In this document: positions 1-8,217 of the stretch, in pieces
How positions within the stretch are numbered: position 1 is the first letter of the stretch
How the letters are laid out: each line of letters opens with the position of its first letter
Assembly: GCA_019309565.1 (NCBI GenBank)
Contig: JAFDFZ010000011.1
Location: 1 to 63,713, forward strand
DNA from: Deltaproteobacteria bacterium
GTDB taxonomy: Bacteria > Desulfobacterota > Desulfobacteria > Desulfobacterales > SURF-15
Reading direction: 5' to 3'
DNA: 63,713 nt
Program-made: the position numbers and the translations under genes
Notes under the pieces: model-generated
Told to the model about the DNA's origin: nothing
The model's input: the letters and a program-made list of their open reading frames with translations, nothing else
Databases searched by the model: none

Positions 1-85
1 AACTTTACAATATACTTTACATTTATGTTTACATTATGATATTTTCATCGCCAACCATTTAACCCGATGGTAAGGGCGATGAAAC

Positions 86-412
86 ATGTTACAGCCGGCG
101 GCAAGGACCGATTTTGGCGTTTATGAGCCGCGCAATCCGCGTGTCAGCCATTATTACCGTTGCGTCGAGGCGCATTTTGAGGAGCTGGAGGCGGTCTGGG
201 ATGACCGTTACTCACGTCTCTACGGCTTTTGGCGGCCATATGCGATGGAGGTGATTTATCGGTATCTGGACTGCGGCGATCTGCATTTCGGTTTTGCAAG
301 GGTCAAATGTAAAGATTGCGGCCATGAATATCTGCTGCCGTATTCCTGCAAGCGCCGGCATTTTTGCCCTTGTTGCCACCCGCCTGTTTCGCCTGATTTT
401 GAACTGAATTGA
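86..412 (+). pseudogene. IS91-family transposase, N-terminal remnant
   Basis: The reading frame encodes the N-terminal zinc-binding region of IS91-type (Y1/HUH-related) transposases: a C-x2-C pair (VKCKDCGHEYLLPYSC) followed by CKRRHFCPCCH. The catalytic domain, which would add about 250-300 residues, is absent. Similarity appears to stop near base 380, just after the last Cys/His motif, and the frame then runs through unrelated DNA to a stop at 412. From about 390 onward the opposite strand encodes a SpoIIE phosphatase fragment, so this is a transposase truncated at a junction with another broken gene. It is unlikely to be functional. The family assignment rests on the Cys motif and the N-terminal YYRCVEAHFEELEAVWDDRY-like region, from memory of the family. 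Confidence 0.75.
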
Positions 413-1560
413 ATATGGCCGGCCCGCACCCACTCGATGCGATCATTGCCCGGGTCAATGGTCAAGTAAAACAATGTCATAAAGCGACCGGTTTCAAGAA
501 CGTCCCGTGCTAAATGGCTGTTCATCTTCGTAACAATTTCCGACATGGTTCCCGGCTGGAAGGCGCGCAGGCGCAAAAATGCCCGCGCTGAAGTCATCAG
601 CAGCGCCGAGCCTACACCATGGCCGGTGATATCTCCCACGATGACGCTAAACGGGCTGTCCGGGTTTTCGCGCCGCCAGATAAAATCAAAGTAATCCCCG
701 CCGACACAAACGTCATATTGCCGATAATGTCGCCGCGATCATCTCTGAGCGTGTTGCCCTGCAAGAGAATCGGAATGTGCCGGACGTCCCTGGCTACAAC
801 AGTACCTTCAAATTCTCGATAGTCCCTTGATAACAACTCATCTCGGTTGGTCAGTAAGAATTGTCTGAATTCCTCAGTGGCAAGGTCAAAAGGGTTTTTT
901 CCGAGGATCTCATCTCGGGCAAAACCGAGCATTTGACAGTAGGCATCATTGACATCCACAATGCCGAGGTTTTGATCCATGAGAATAAAACCTTCGCCGG
1001 CGGTCTCTACGATGCGGCGGTATTTTTCCTCGCTTTTGCGCAGGGCGGCCTCTTTTTGCTGAATCTGCTGGCGGGCCTTTTCGACCTCCCTGGATGATGG
1101 TGCGATGCATGGCGGCATTGAAATCTTTGACTTCTTCCAGACGGCGACGATAATTTTCGAGGCGATTCAATTTTCTTTTTAAAAATCTATTTTCAAGTTT
1201 TAGTTGATCTATACTCGATACATCGTCCCTATAGGCCTCGTCCGGTTCGGGATGTGGCAGATCTTGCTGCCGGGCAGGCCCGGTCTTGAGATCCTCGTCT
1301 GAGACTTTTGCGGGTTGTCCCATTAAAAGCGTAACCAGAGTGGCGCCGTGGAAAAAGCTCTTCTGACCTTTTCCAAGCGGAGCGATCTCACCAAAAGTGT
1401 AAAAACCACCGATGGGAATTTGGGGAGGAAGATTTTCTCTCAGTATCCTAAGTTCCTCGCCGGTACGGGTTCCCAGAACATCCTTGCGAAAGGCACATGT
1501 GCTGAACAGCGGTGAGTGGATTCTTTCAAAGAACTTCAGTGGAACGATTTTTGAAACCCT
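393..1560 (-). pseudogene. Decayed FIST_C-PAS-SpoIIE phosphatase gene
   Basis: Read leftward from about 1560, the minus strand encodes the end of a FIST_C sensory domain (IPIGGFYTFGEIAPLGKGQ). A short coiled-coil linker follows, then after a frame change near 1100 a PAS domain (EEKYRRIVETAGEGFILMDQ). After a second frame change near 715 comes a PP2C/SpoIIE phosphatase (VCVGGDYFDF, VGDITGHGVGSALL). The helical linker normally found between PAS and SpoIIE is missing at the second junction, which suggests a small deletion. The 5' FIST_N part is lost where the dikinase gene ends at 1559. The 3' end is cut just after the WVRAGH motif, next to the transposase remnant. Originally this would have been a cytoplasmic signalling protein acting on an anti-sigma antagonist. 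It is now broken at both ends and in two places inside. Confidence 0.8.
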
Positions 1561-3997
1561 ATGCCGTATCCGTGGTATCTTTAAGCCGTATCAGCCCGGA
1601 CCCACCGTCGATGGTTATCATGGTTCCGTTGGGGATCTTTTTGGTAGCCCCCTGCACGCCCACGATTACCGGAATGCCCAGCTCCCGGGCAACGATGGAG
1701 CAGTGGTTGAGCAGTCCACCCTGTTCCGCTACTATTCCTTTTACGATACTCAATATGGGGGTCCAGCCCGGGTCGGTATTTTTTGTGATAAGAATGTCTC
1801 CCTGTCGGATTTCTGCCGCACCGGGATCTTCTATCACGCGAGCCGGTCCGGTGGCTGTCCCAGCACTGGTGCCAAGGCCGCGGAGAATATGACCCGTGGT
1901 TAAAAATTCGTTTACAGCTCTTCCATCGATAAGATAGGTGGACGGCTCAGAGGGTATTAAAAAATTTTGCCATCGCTCCGATACGATCGAAGCCGCTTTT
2001 TTAGGGGTCATTTTCCGGTTGATGATCCGGGTGATTTCCTCCATCGTCAAAAAAAAGACCTTATCACCCAAAGCAAGCTGGGAGCCCAGTGTCAACAGGC
2101 AGCGTCGAATCAGATACAGAGATTTGTCCAGCAGAAATCTAAGATTCTCCCTTAAATCCAGATATCGTTGTGTAAATCTTAAGCCGAGCCGAACAAAGGG
2201 CTGCAATGCAGGATTTATTTTACTTGATCGTTTATCCGTGCAAGAAAAAAACGACACCTCTGCCATCTCTGTTAGCCGGGTGCCGGAGGTGCACACAAGT
2301 GATTTTAATATTCTCAGCACCTGTTCAGGAGCCTCGGCCCATCGTTTGACCAGCAATGTTCGATGCCGAGCTCGGCAACCGTATCTTGAGAGAAACCCCT
2401 GTATGTCCTCTGCAAGTGCAGCAGGCAGATCGGCCATCAGTTCGATGGGCGTTTCATTTAGAAACCGATCCAAAAGCCGCTTGTCGTCCTTTATCTTTTG
2501 AGCCATCTTTCTGAATTCACGCTCTATGTCCAAGCTTACATTCCTGGCGTTGTGGCTGATGGCGATAAGAAATTCACCGTAAGGGACACCCAACAGCTCG
2601 ACCATCAACCAGCGGCAGAACCAGGTTAGGACAACCGCATAGAGATAAGGCCACTGGTTATTTTCCAGAATCCGGACAAACGCATCCACAGCAGCAGATA
2701 GCTTCCGAAAAGAAAGGAAGGGGTCATCTTCCGGAAACTTATCGATATTTTCCAAATTTACATCAATGTACATCGTCTTTCTTAAGGCCATATGGGCGCA
2801 AAATATGGGGTTTGCTCTTGGCGTTTTAAAAAGGAACAGCAGGACCCGGGCAACAATGAATAGCAGCTTGACAATGGAAGGAGAAGGTATCCTGTCCATA
2901 TTAAACTCAGGCGGGAACAGGGAGCGAATCTCCTCTATACGAAGTTTCGAGGGAATCTTCGAGATGACCGGTTCAATTGCTGAGCAGTTTACGTATAAAT
3001 AACCGTTGATCACGGCCAGCTTTGGTTTGATGTCCGCGATCCCAAGAGTCGGTAAAACTGAGGAAAGGTCGAACCGATGAGAGTTGCCTAACATGATGTC
3101 TGCCATAAAGGGGGTGAGACGCTCTGCCCAGAGGTCATCTGCGATTTTCCGAGTCCAGATGCCCGCTGGTGCTATATCATCTTCTGCTTTCATGGCGGTA
3201 ACGGCACGGCTTTGTATAAGCCACAGCCTCTGGCTTTCATCGTAGGCCCACTCGATATCAAGCGGGCAAATACCGAGTTTCTGCTCCAGCGCTTTTACAA
3301 GCTGAGCCACAGAGCACCACTGTGCGTTCGTCAGCGGTGACTTATCCGGCTGCTTGTCCAACATTTCATCTTGATCGGGTGATTCGATATGAACGATATC
3401 GGGTGGCTTAACCAATGCGCGATAGGGTGTGACGCGACCGCTTACAAGACTTTCCGCCAAGCCCATCACCGCTTCGATAACCACCTCCTCCCGGGCAGGA
3501 TTCATCGGGTTTTTTCCAAAGGCCACTCCCGAAACGGTGGCCGATATCTGTTTTTGCATTATGACGGCCATAAGCGGAGGAGCTTTTGATATTTCAGGGT
3601 GTTTTCCTGAACGAAGATAGCTTTGAACCCTTTCTGTATCGCCGCTTTTCCAGCAAATTTCGATCTTTTCTTTTAGATCCGTTTCGCTGGTAATTCCAAG
3701 GAAACTCCTGTACTGTCCGGCGAAACTTCTCTCTTTCATATCTTCTTTGGTTGCCGAGGAGCGAATCGAAAGCCCATTTGCAAGTCCGAGCTCACCGGCC
3801 ATATTTATGACATCCTGAAGCAGGCCTCTTGGCCATTTTTGATGCGTAAGGAAAAAGCGATGCGCCTGTGTGCTTATGGCAACCGCTTCGGGAACCGGAA
3901 ACCCGAGCCGATACGCCTTGGCAAGGGTGTAGAACTTGTTCCCCACCATGCTTGGACTCAGAGCCAAATCGTCGGTGAATCGAATCAGGTATTTCAT
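1559..3997 (-). CDS. PEP-synthase / rifampicin-phosphotransferase-like dikinase
   Basis: An 812-residue protein with the order of PEP-utilising dikinases. The N-terminal ATP-grasp domain starts at FTDDLALSPSMVGNKF with a later IRSSATKEDM motif. A long helical middle domain follows (about 330-690), then a C-terminal swivelling phospho-His domain (about 700-800) with GDILITKNTDPGWTP and GGLLNHCSIVARELGIP, which keeps the phospho-accepting His. There is no PEP/pyruvate TIM barrel after the His domain. The ATP-middle-His order therefore resembles rifampicin phosphotransferases and uncharacterised PpsA homologues more than true PEP synthase. It probably transfers a phosphoryl group from ATP to an unknown acceptor held by the middle domain. 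The ATG at 3997 gives a normal PPDK_N start. It lies downstream of the DVU0298-like gene on the same strand. Confidence 0.8.
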   Translation of the reverse strand: MKYLIRFTDDLALSPSMVGNKFYTLAKAYRLGFPVPEAVAISTQAHRFFLTHQKWPRGLLQDVINMAGELGLANGLSIRSSATKEDMKERSFAGQYRSFLGITSETDLKEKIEICWKSGDTERVQSYLRSGKHPEISKAPPLMAVIMQKQISATVSGVAFGKNPMNPAREEVVIEAVMGLAESLVSGRVTPYRALVKPPDIVHIESPDQDEMLDKQPDKSPLTNAQWCSVAQLVKALEQKLGICPLDIEWAYDESQRLWLIQSRAVTAMKAEDDIAPAGIWTRKIADDLWAERLTPFMADIMLGNSHRFDLSSVLPTLGIADIKPKLAVINGYLYVNCSAIEPVISKIPSKLRIEEIRSLFPPEFNMDRIPSPSIVKLLFIVARVLLFLFKTPRANPIFCAHMALRKTMYIDVNLENIDKFPEDDPFLSFRKLSAAVDAFVRILENNQWPYLYAVVLTWFCRWLMVELLGVPYGEFLIAISHNARNVSLDIEREFRKMAQKIKDDKRLLDRFLNETPIELMADLPAALAEDIQGFLSRYGCRARHRTLLVKRWAEAPEQVLRILKSLVCTSGTRLTEMAEVSFFSCTDKRSSKINPALQPFVRLGLRFTQRYLDLRENLRFLLDKSLYLIRRCLLTLGSQLALGDKVFFLTMEEITRIINRKMTPKKAASIVSERWQNFLIPSEPSTYLIDGRAVNEFLTTGHILRGLGTSAGTATGPARVIEDPGAAEIRQGDILITKNTDPGWTPILSIVKGIVAEQGGLLNHCSIVARELGIPVIVGVQGATKKIPNGTMITIDGGSGLIRLKDTTDTA

Positions 3998-4087
3998 TTC
4001 TGGTTACTGTTGTGTGTGGGCATGATAAAAAATCAAGCGGCAGTGTCCACACAATCGTGCTGGGGTTGGCGTTATCGGGCAGGCAAT

Positions 4088-4801
4088 TCAGGTTTCAGCA
4101 TACGCTTCTCTTTGAACCAACAGGGCATCTTCGGCCAACTGCCCTACTGTGCGTTCGATCAAGCGACCATCAAAAAACAGCCGGATACGAGCCCTGTCCT
4201 TGGTTAGTTGCTCAAGCCTTAATTTTATCGCCTCAGATGGAAGCGCACCTGCTGTCCAGGCGGTTATTCCACGAAGAACCGGGTCCCTGGATTGAAGGTA
4301 CGGGCAAAGAGACGCAACCGCATCTTTACAAAGCTCGGGGCGAACATGCGCGAGCCGCCCTATGGCCCATATCACCCCTCTTTGGAGCATTTCATGCTCA
4401 ACGAAGTTCCCGCCTTCGCGGATGTAGGATATAAGAATGCAACTGAACTCATCAGCAAGCCTTTCATGGCGGGACATAATTTCTCCCATGGCCTCGGGTG
4501 ATCCCCATCCGATCCCCCCGGATTCGTCGTTTAAATTCCACATCAACCGGCGCATAATAACCCTGGCAGCCTCCATGTCCTGATTCGCCAGATCGCTCAC
4601 CACAACGCCTGTGGCGGTTATCGACCGCCATTTAACCAGTTCATCCTGGGCGAAGAAAAAAGAAAAAAGCGGGCCTATTACACGGCGTGGTGGGAGCTGA
4701 CGTATGGATTCAAGACAGGCATTGAAATCATCCTGCGCAAGCAGCTGTTTTAAGGTTTGTTTAAGCTGTCTTGAAGTCACGGCTATGTTTTCTGCCAGCA
4801 T
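4088..4801 (-). CDS. DVU0298-like helical-repeat protein
   Basis: About 237 residues, almost entirely alpha-helical, with a HEAT/PBS-like repeat look. It contains RRLMWNLNDESGGIGWGSPE, EFVEHEMLQRGVIWAIGRLA-type helices and a C-terminal LYLQSRDPVLRGITAWTAGA-like repeat. It resembles the family named after Desulfovibrio DVU0298, found widely in sulfate reducers with no established biochemical role. The first ATG is at 4801; an in-frame TTG at 4819 could extend it by six residues. Its start overlaps the end of a frameshifted ferredoxin gene (4783-4975), so the two were probably co-transcribed after the flavodiiron gene. A protein-protein scaffold or redox-linked role is only a guess. Confidence 0.7.
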   Translation of the reverse strand: MLAENIAVTSRQLKQTLKQLLAQDDFNACLESIRQLPPRRVIGPLFSFFFAQDELVKWRSITATGVVVSDLANQDMEAARVIMRRLMWNLNDESGGIGWGSPEAMGEIMSRHERLADEFSCILISYIREGGNFVEHEMLQRGVIWAIGRLAHVRPELCKDAVASLCPYLQSRDPVLRGITAWTAGALPSEAIKLRLEQLTKDRARIRLFFDGRLIERTVGQLAEDALLVQREAYAET

Positions 4802-4975
4802 ATGCAGTTTGCGGGGCAATGCTTTATGGCTTCATCAACTTCGGGCAACCGGGTATTCGCATCGCATTTCAACCATAACATATCCGCCGCCGCAAAGAAT
4901 GAAAACCTCCGGGCACACATCCTGACATATACCGCACCGGATACATTCACTTAAGTCTATGGCTGGCACTCTCAC
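4783..4975 (-). pseudogene. Single [4Fe-4S] ferredoxin gene with an apparent 1-nt frameshift
   Basis: From GTG at 4975 the minus strand reads VRVPAIDLSECIRCGICQDV, then CPEVFIL and GGGYVMVE, which is the first half of a small ferredoxin with the C-x2-C-x2-C ligands. That frame stops at 4838-4840. In the next frame the rest of the protein continues as LPEVDEAIKHCPANCICWQK, including the distal Cys-Pro ligand, and ends at 4783. Together they make about 63 residues, the usual length for this ferredoxin type. The span is one base longer than a multiple of three. It could be a true frameshift mutation, a sequence error or programmed frameshifting. It lies just after the flavodiiron gene, whose electron partner it could have been. 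Confidence 0.75.
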
Positions 4976-4982
4976 GGGGTCA

Positions 4983-6179
4983 TTAAACAAAACTGCTCTC
5001 GTTTATGGACTTACCGATCTGCTTTCCAAATCGAAAACAGGATTCGAGCCCTGATCTGTCGGGCACGTATTGTAATCTTATATCCGGTTCTATCAGGTCG
5101 AATTTCATGTCGTTCAACTGCTCTCTGATCAGTTTAACGGCCTCACCGCTCCACCCGTAAGAGCCGAACGCAGCTCCGATTCTATTTTTGGGTTTAAGCC
5201 CTTTCATATATGTCAAGAAGTCAGACACGGTTGGAAACAGGCCATTGTTAAGCGTGGGGGAACCGACAACGATCGCTTTTGCATCCAAAACTTCCGTCAT
5301 GATATCGGATCGATGCCATTTTCTTAGATGCATGGGACGTACACGAACACTTTCAGATGCAATCCCGCTGGCGATAGCCTCTGCCATCCGCTCGGTGCTG
5401 TGCCACATGGTGTCGTATACGACCAGGGCCTTGTTCTCGGTTTCCTGTCGGCTCCATCGAGCATACGCTTCGATGATCTTTCCGGGATTTCTCCTCCAGA
5501 TAATTCCATGGTCCGGACATATCATGTTGAATTCGAGACCGAGTTCTTTTACTTTCTCTATTAGTTTAAGGATCAACGGTGCATATAACAGCAATATGTT
5601 CGCAAAGTATTTCTTTGCGTGCCACATGATTTCATCGCCCACAACATCATCAAATTTTTCGAATCCTGCATAATGTTGGCCAAAGCCATCACTGGAGAAA
5701 AGGATTATGTCTTCGATAAGGTATGAAAACATGCTATCCGGCCAGTGGACCATACGGGTTTCAAGAAACGTGAGTGTTCTGTCTCCCAATTTGAGCCTGT
5801 AGCCTTCTTCTACAGGCTGATAGTTCAGCTTCGGGCCATAGTGCAGCGGAAGATTTTTTTTCCCCATCTTCGAGCAGTATACCGGTTTATCTTCACCGAT
5901 AAGGTGCATGAGTCGAACAAGCCCGCCGGAATGATCCATCTCCGTGTGGTTGCTGATGACGTAATCTATTTTTTTAGGATCGATGATTTCAGAAACATTA
6001 TCGATGAGCTGCTCGGTAAAATCGCTTTTCACGGTATCGATCAGCGCGATCTTTTTATCAATAATCAAAAATGCATTGTAACTGGTTCCAAGCCAGGTGG
6101 AATAGCCGTGAAAATCTCGAATATTCCAGTCATTCACACCTACATCATAAATATTTTTTGCAATTTGAACCGGTTTCAT
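4983..6179 (-). CDS. fprA: Flavodiiron protein (rubredoxin:oxygen oxidoreductase)
   Basis: A 398-residue A-type flavodiiron protein. The N-terminal beta-lactamase-like diiron domain shows H78-x-E80-x-D82-H83 (HTEMDHSGG), then MVHWPDSM and CPDHGIIW ligand regions. The C-terminal flavodoxin domain (from about 252, ALVVYDTMWHSTERMAEAIA) binds FMN. These enzymes reduce O2 to water, or NO to N2O, in the cytoplasm using electrons from rubredoxin. A rubredoxin gene lies about 230 bp upstream on the same strand and a small ferredoxin gene directly downstream. The ATG at 6179 is preceded by a GAGG-like site. The upstream gap carries a 15-bp palindrome (6301-6315) that may control it separately from the rubredoxin. 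Confidence 0.93.
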   Translation of the reverse strand: MKPVQIAKNIYDVGVNDWNIRDFHGYSTWLGTSYNAFLIIDKKIALIDTVKSDFTEQLIDNVSEIIDPKKIDYVISNHTEMDHSGGLVRLMHLIGEDKPVYCSKMGKKNLPLHYGPKLNYQPVEEGYRLKLGDRTLTFLETRMVHWPDSMFSYLIEDIILFSSDGFGQHYAGFEKFDDVVGDEIMWHAKKYFANILLLYAPLILKLIEKVKELGLEFNMICPDHGIIWRRNPGKIIEAYARWSRQETENKALVVYDTMWHSTERMAEAIASGIASESVRVRPMHLRKWHRSDIMTEVLDAKAIVVGSPTLNNGLFPTVSDFLTYMKGLKPKNRIGAAFGSYGWSGEAVKLIREQLNDMKFDLIEPDIRLQYVPDRSGLESCFRFGKQIGKSINESSFV

Positions 6180-6300
6180 GTTTTCACCTCAACCAGAGCG
6201 AATGTTGTGGAAAAAGCAAAGTTTAATATAACCATGCCTGTCTTGCGCGCAAGCAGCCAGTATAAGCATAAGCGGAACAATTCCTGAAGTCATATTGTTT

Positions 6301-6315
6301 GATAGCACTGCTATC
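6301..6315. promoter_or_regulatory. 15-bp perfect palindrome upstream of fprA
   Basis: GATAGCACTGCTATC has two perfect 7-base arms around a single central base. It lies 122 bp before the fprA start codon and after the terminator-like hairpin that follows the rubredoxin gene, so it is placed where an operator for fprA would be. The regulator is unknown, and the sequence is not a Fur, PerR or Rex consensus that I recognise. Confidence 0.4.
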
Positions 6316-6333
6316 ATAGGTATGTAAAATAGA

Positions 6334-6372
6334 ATACCCTTTCATCTCATCCAAGATGGTCTAAAAGGGTAT
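6334..6372 (-). terminator. Inverted repeat after rubredoxin gene
   Basis: ATACCCTTT (6334-6342) pairs with AAAGGGTAT (6364-6372), with further internal CATC/GATG pairing. On the minus strand the hairpin lies about 40 bp after the rubredoxin stop and is followed by a modest T-rich stretch (TCTATTTTAC). It probably ends or attenuates transcription before fprA. Confidence 0.5.
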
Positions 6373-6410
6373 CCTAAAGAAATTAAAAATCAGATTTAAT
6401 CGATCAGCGG

Positions 6411-6572
6411 CTAGGATTCTTTTTCAAAATCATCTTTTGAAGCACCACACACGGGACATTCCCAGTTCTCTGGCACGTCTTCCCATTTAGTTCCCGGTGC
6501 AACACCATTATCTGGATCCCCCTGCTCGGGGTCGTACACGTAACCGCAAATTGTGCACACATACCGGTCCAT
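6411..6572 (-). CDS. Rubredoxin
   Basis: A 53-residue protein with both rubredoxin iron-ligand pairs, [18 protein letters not shown] near the start and [11 protein letters not shown] near the end, and the conserved W-D-V-P-W spacing ([12 protein letters not shown]). It carries one electron at a single Fe(Cys)4 centre in the cytoplasm. A strong ribosome site (GGAGG, 8 bases before ATG at 6572) fixes the start. Position between the flavodiiron gene and the other redox genes makes it the probable electron donor to FprA, and perhaps to desulfoferrodoxin. Confidence 0.95.
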   Translation of the reverse strand: MDRYVCTICGYVYDPEQGDPDNGVAPGTKWEDVPENWECPVCGASKDDFEKES

Positions 6573-6605
6573 CTCCCATCCTCCTTTCGCTGTTTGTTCT
6601 CGGAT

Positions 6606-7580
6606 CTATTGTTTGAGTTGAACTATTAATTCAGCCACGCGATTTTTAATATCATCCCTTAGCTTGCGGATAAATCCAATCTGTTTTCCCCGGTGGTCCG
6701 GGAAATCCCAGTGCAGCGTAAATACCCCTTTAGCAGATTTGATGTTTGTCTTATCGCCCATTGTGATCAGCCAGTCAAGTGGCTTTCCATCAACGGCGCT
6801 GTGAATTGATTGAGGCTTCCGGAAAGCCATATCCAGTCCTATCTCCTGCATGACATCTTCCATTGCCGGATAAATGGAATCAGCGGCATGAAGGCCGCCG
6901 CTTAGAATCTCGAACCTGTCACCGCCAAGATGTTGCATAAAGGCGCTTGCCATCTGGCTTAAGCAGGCATTGTCTTTACAGGCGAAAAGAATTCTTTTTC
7001 TTTTAAGAAAGGGTTTCAACAACTTCTCTGCCGCCCTCCTCACGTCTTCTGATACCGCAGGATGATTTTTCATGTCTCCCGGTTTTTCGATACCCGGGTA
7101 TGTCAGGCTTCCTGCATACTTGGCGCTTACAGCATCAAAAAAGTATGTCATGGTTAATTTCAAACCCTCAAAGAGGTTTTTTCCCTTGGTGGCCCCTATG
7201 GCCAGCAGGAAACCCTGTCGTGTACCCTGGCCGGGGTCGGTAAGTTTCAAACGGTATTTTCTTGCCCAAAAAAGCTGGCATCGATCGATCAGCGCCTTCA
7301 TCTGTGCGGTGGTACTGTAAAAAAAAATTGGAGTAGCCACAACAATAATATCCGCCTTTCGGATCAATGGATAAATTTTATGCGTCATGTCATCGTCAAT
7401 GGGGCAAAATCCCTTTTTTTCACAAACAGTATATTCCTTGCACGGCACAATGTTTTTCTTATCTACAAAAATACTATGAGTCTTAGCCCCTGACTGGCCG
7501 GCGGCTTCCATGAACTTCGAAAGCAGAAAATTGGTATTGCCCCCTCGCCGGGGGCTCCCCTGGAATCCTAAGACGAACAT
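6606..7580 (-). CDS. Flavodoxin-like reductase fused to ArsC/LMW-phosphatase-like domain
   Basis: A 324-residue two-domain protein. Residues 1-165 are an NADPH-dependent FMN reductase/iron-sulfur-flavoprotein type flavodoxin fold: GSPRRGGNTNFLL for FMN phosphate, three Cys in PCKEYTVCEKKGFCPIDDD, and VVATPIFFYSTTAQMKALID. Residues 195-324 resemble thioredoxin-coupled arsenate reductase/low-molecular-weight phosphatase (LFACKDNACLSQMASAFM, EILSGGLHAADSI, LDWLITMGD). In the P-loop the catalytic Cys201 is present, but the usual Arg of C-x5-R is Leu207 (CKDNACL), so arsenate or phosphate binding may be lost. It lies in the oxygen-defence cluster between rubredoxin and a cytochrome. A thiol or metalloid redox role is possible but unproven. 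Confidence 0.8.
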   Translation of the reverse strand: MFVLGFQGSPRRGGNTNFLLSKFMEAAGQSGAKTHSIFVDKKNIVPCKEYTVCEKKGFCPIDDDMTHKIYPLIRKADIIVVATPIFFYSTTAQMKALIDRCQLFWARKYRLKLTDPGQGTRQGFLLAIGATKGKNLFEGLKLTMTYFFDAVSAKYAGSLTYPGIEKPGDMKNHPAVSEDVRRAAEKLLKPFLKRKRILFACKDNACLSQMASAFMQHLGGDRFEILSGGLHAADSIYPAMEDVMQEIGLDMAFRKPQSIHSAVDGKPLDWLITMGDKTNIKSAKGVFTLHWDFPDHRGKQIGFIRKLRDDIKNRVAELIVQLKQ

Positions 7581-7593
7581 GATTGAAATGACC

Positions 7594-7935
7594 TTATTTC
7601 CTGTGACAGGTTTTGCATCGAACCGGACCTGACTTTCGACCCGTTTTTGCCGTTTTCCGGTGGCATCTCATGCAATTGCGCATGACAGCCTTCTTTTTCA
7701 ACTTACCTTGCTTCTTTAAATCCTTGATGGCACCTTGTTTTTGCGGAAACAGATGATGACACAGCTTGCAATCCTTTAATACCTTCTGGTGGGTGGCATG
7801 AGGAAAAGTGACTCTTCCGGACCTTCCACCCCGCAAAACGATAATCTCTGCCCCTTTATTTTCTCCCGCTTCTGTAACGGCAATACCGGCGACGATTCCA
7901 GCGAGCACAAACAACAGCCAGCAATTCGCTCTCAT
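7594..7935 (-). CDS. Small triheme periplasmic cytochrome c (c3/c7-like)
   Basis: A 113-residue protein starting with a signal-peptide-like hydrophobic segment (residues 4-22). It has three c-type heme sites, CKLCH (56-60), CMRCH (88-92) and CKTCH (107-111), and an early VTFPHATHQ motif giving distal His ligands, as in class III/c7 cytochromes. It should be an exported periplasmic electron carrier. The ATG at 7935 is preferred because it begins directly at the signal peptide; an upstream in-frame GTG at 8001 would add an unlikely charged N-terminus and overlap the preceding gene. It lies 13 bp upstream of the flavodoxin-ArsC fusion gene. Confidence 0.85.
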   Translation of the reverse strand: MRANCWLLFVLAGIVAGIAVTEAGENKGAEIIVLRGGRSGRVTFPHATHQKVLKDCKLCHHLFPQKQGAIKDLKKQGKLKKKAVMRNCMRCHRKTAKTGRKSGPVRCKTCHRK

Positions 7936-7975
7936 GCTATGATCAGAGCCTATCTGCTGCCAAGCATATGTATGG

Positions 7976-8176
7976 TCACGGGGTAACGGATCCGGCTTCA
8001 CCGCTTAAGGTGCATCGGCTAAAATCGATCGGTTTTCCGCATTCATTGCAAACGTGAGGACGGTCAAACTCGTCTGAAAATATTTCTTTTTCCTTACCGC
8101 ACTGCGGGCATTTACAGATAAAAGATTTCAGGTTCTTAAACTGCTGATAGCCCGGGCAATGTTGTGGTGTCGACAT
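7976..8176 (-). CDS. Small zinc-ribbon protein
   Basis: A 66-residue protein with two Cys pairs (CKCPQCGKEKEIFSDEF and VCNECGKPIDFSRC), matching a rubredoxin-like or zinc-ribbon knuckle fold. A strong ribosome site (GAAGGAGGAAACC then ATG at 8176) supports it as a real gene. Similar short ribbons recur in redox clusters of sulfate reducers; the function is unknown, and a metal-binding or electron-carrier role is inferred only from the Cys pattern and neighbours. Confidence 0.75.
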   Translation of the reverse strand: MSTPQHCPGYQQFKNLKSFICKCPQCGKEKEIFSDEFDRPHVCNECGKPIDFSRCTLSGEAGSVTP

Positions 8177-8217
8177 GGTTTCCTCCTTCTATACCGGCAG
8201 TGTGAAACCGTGGTGTT

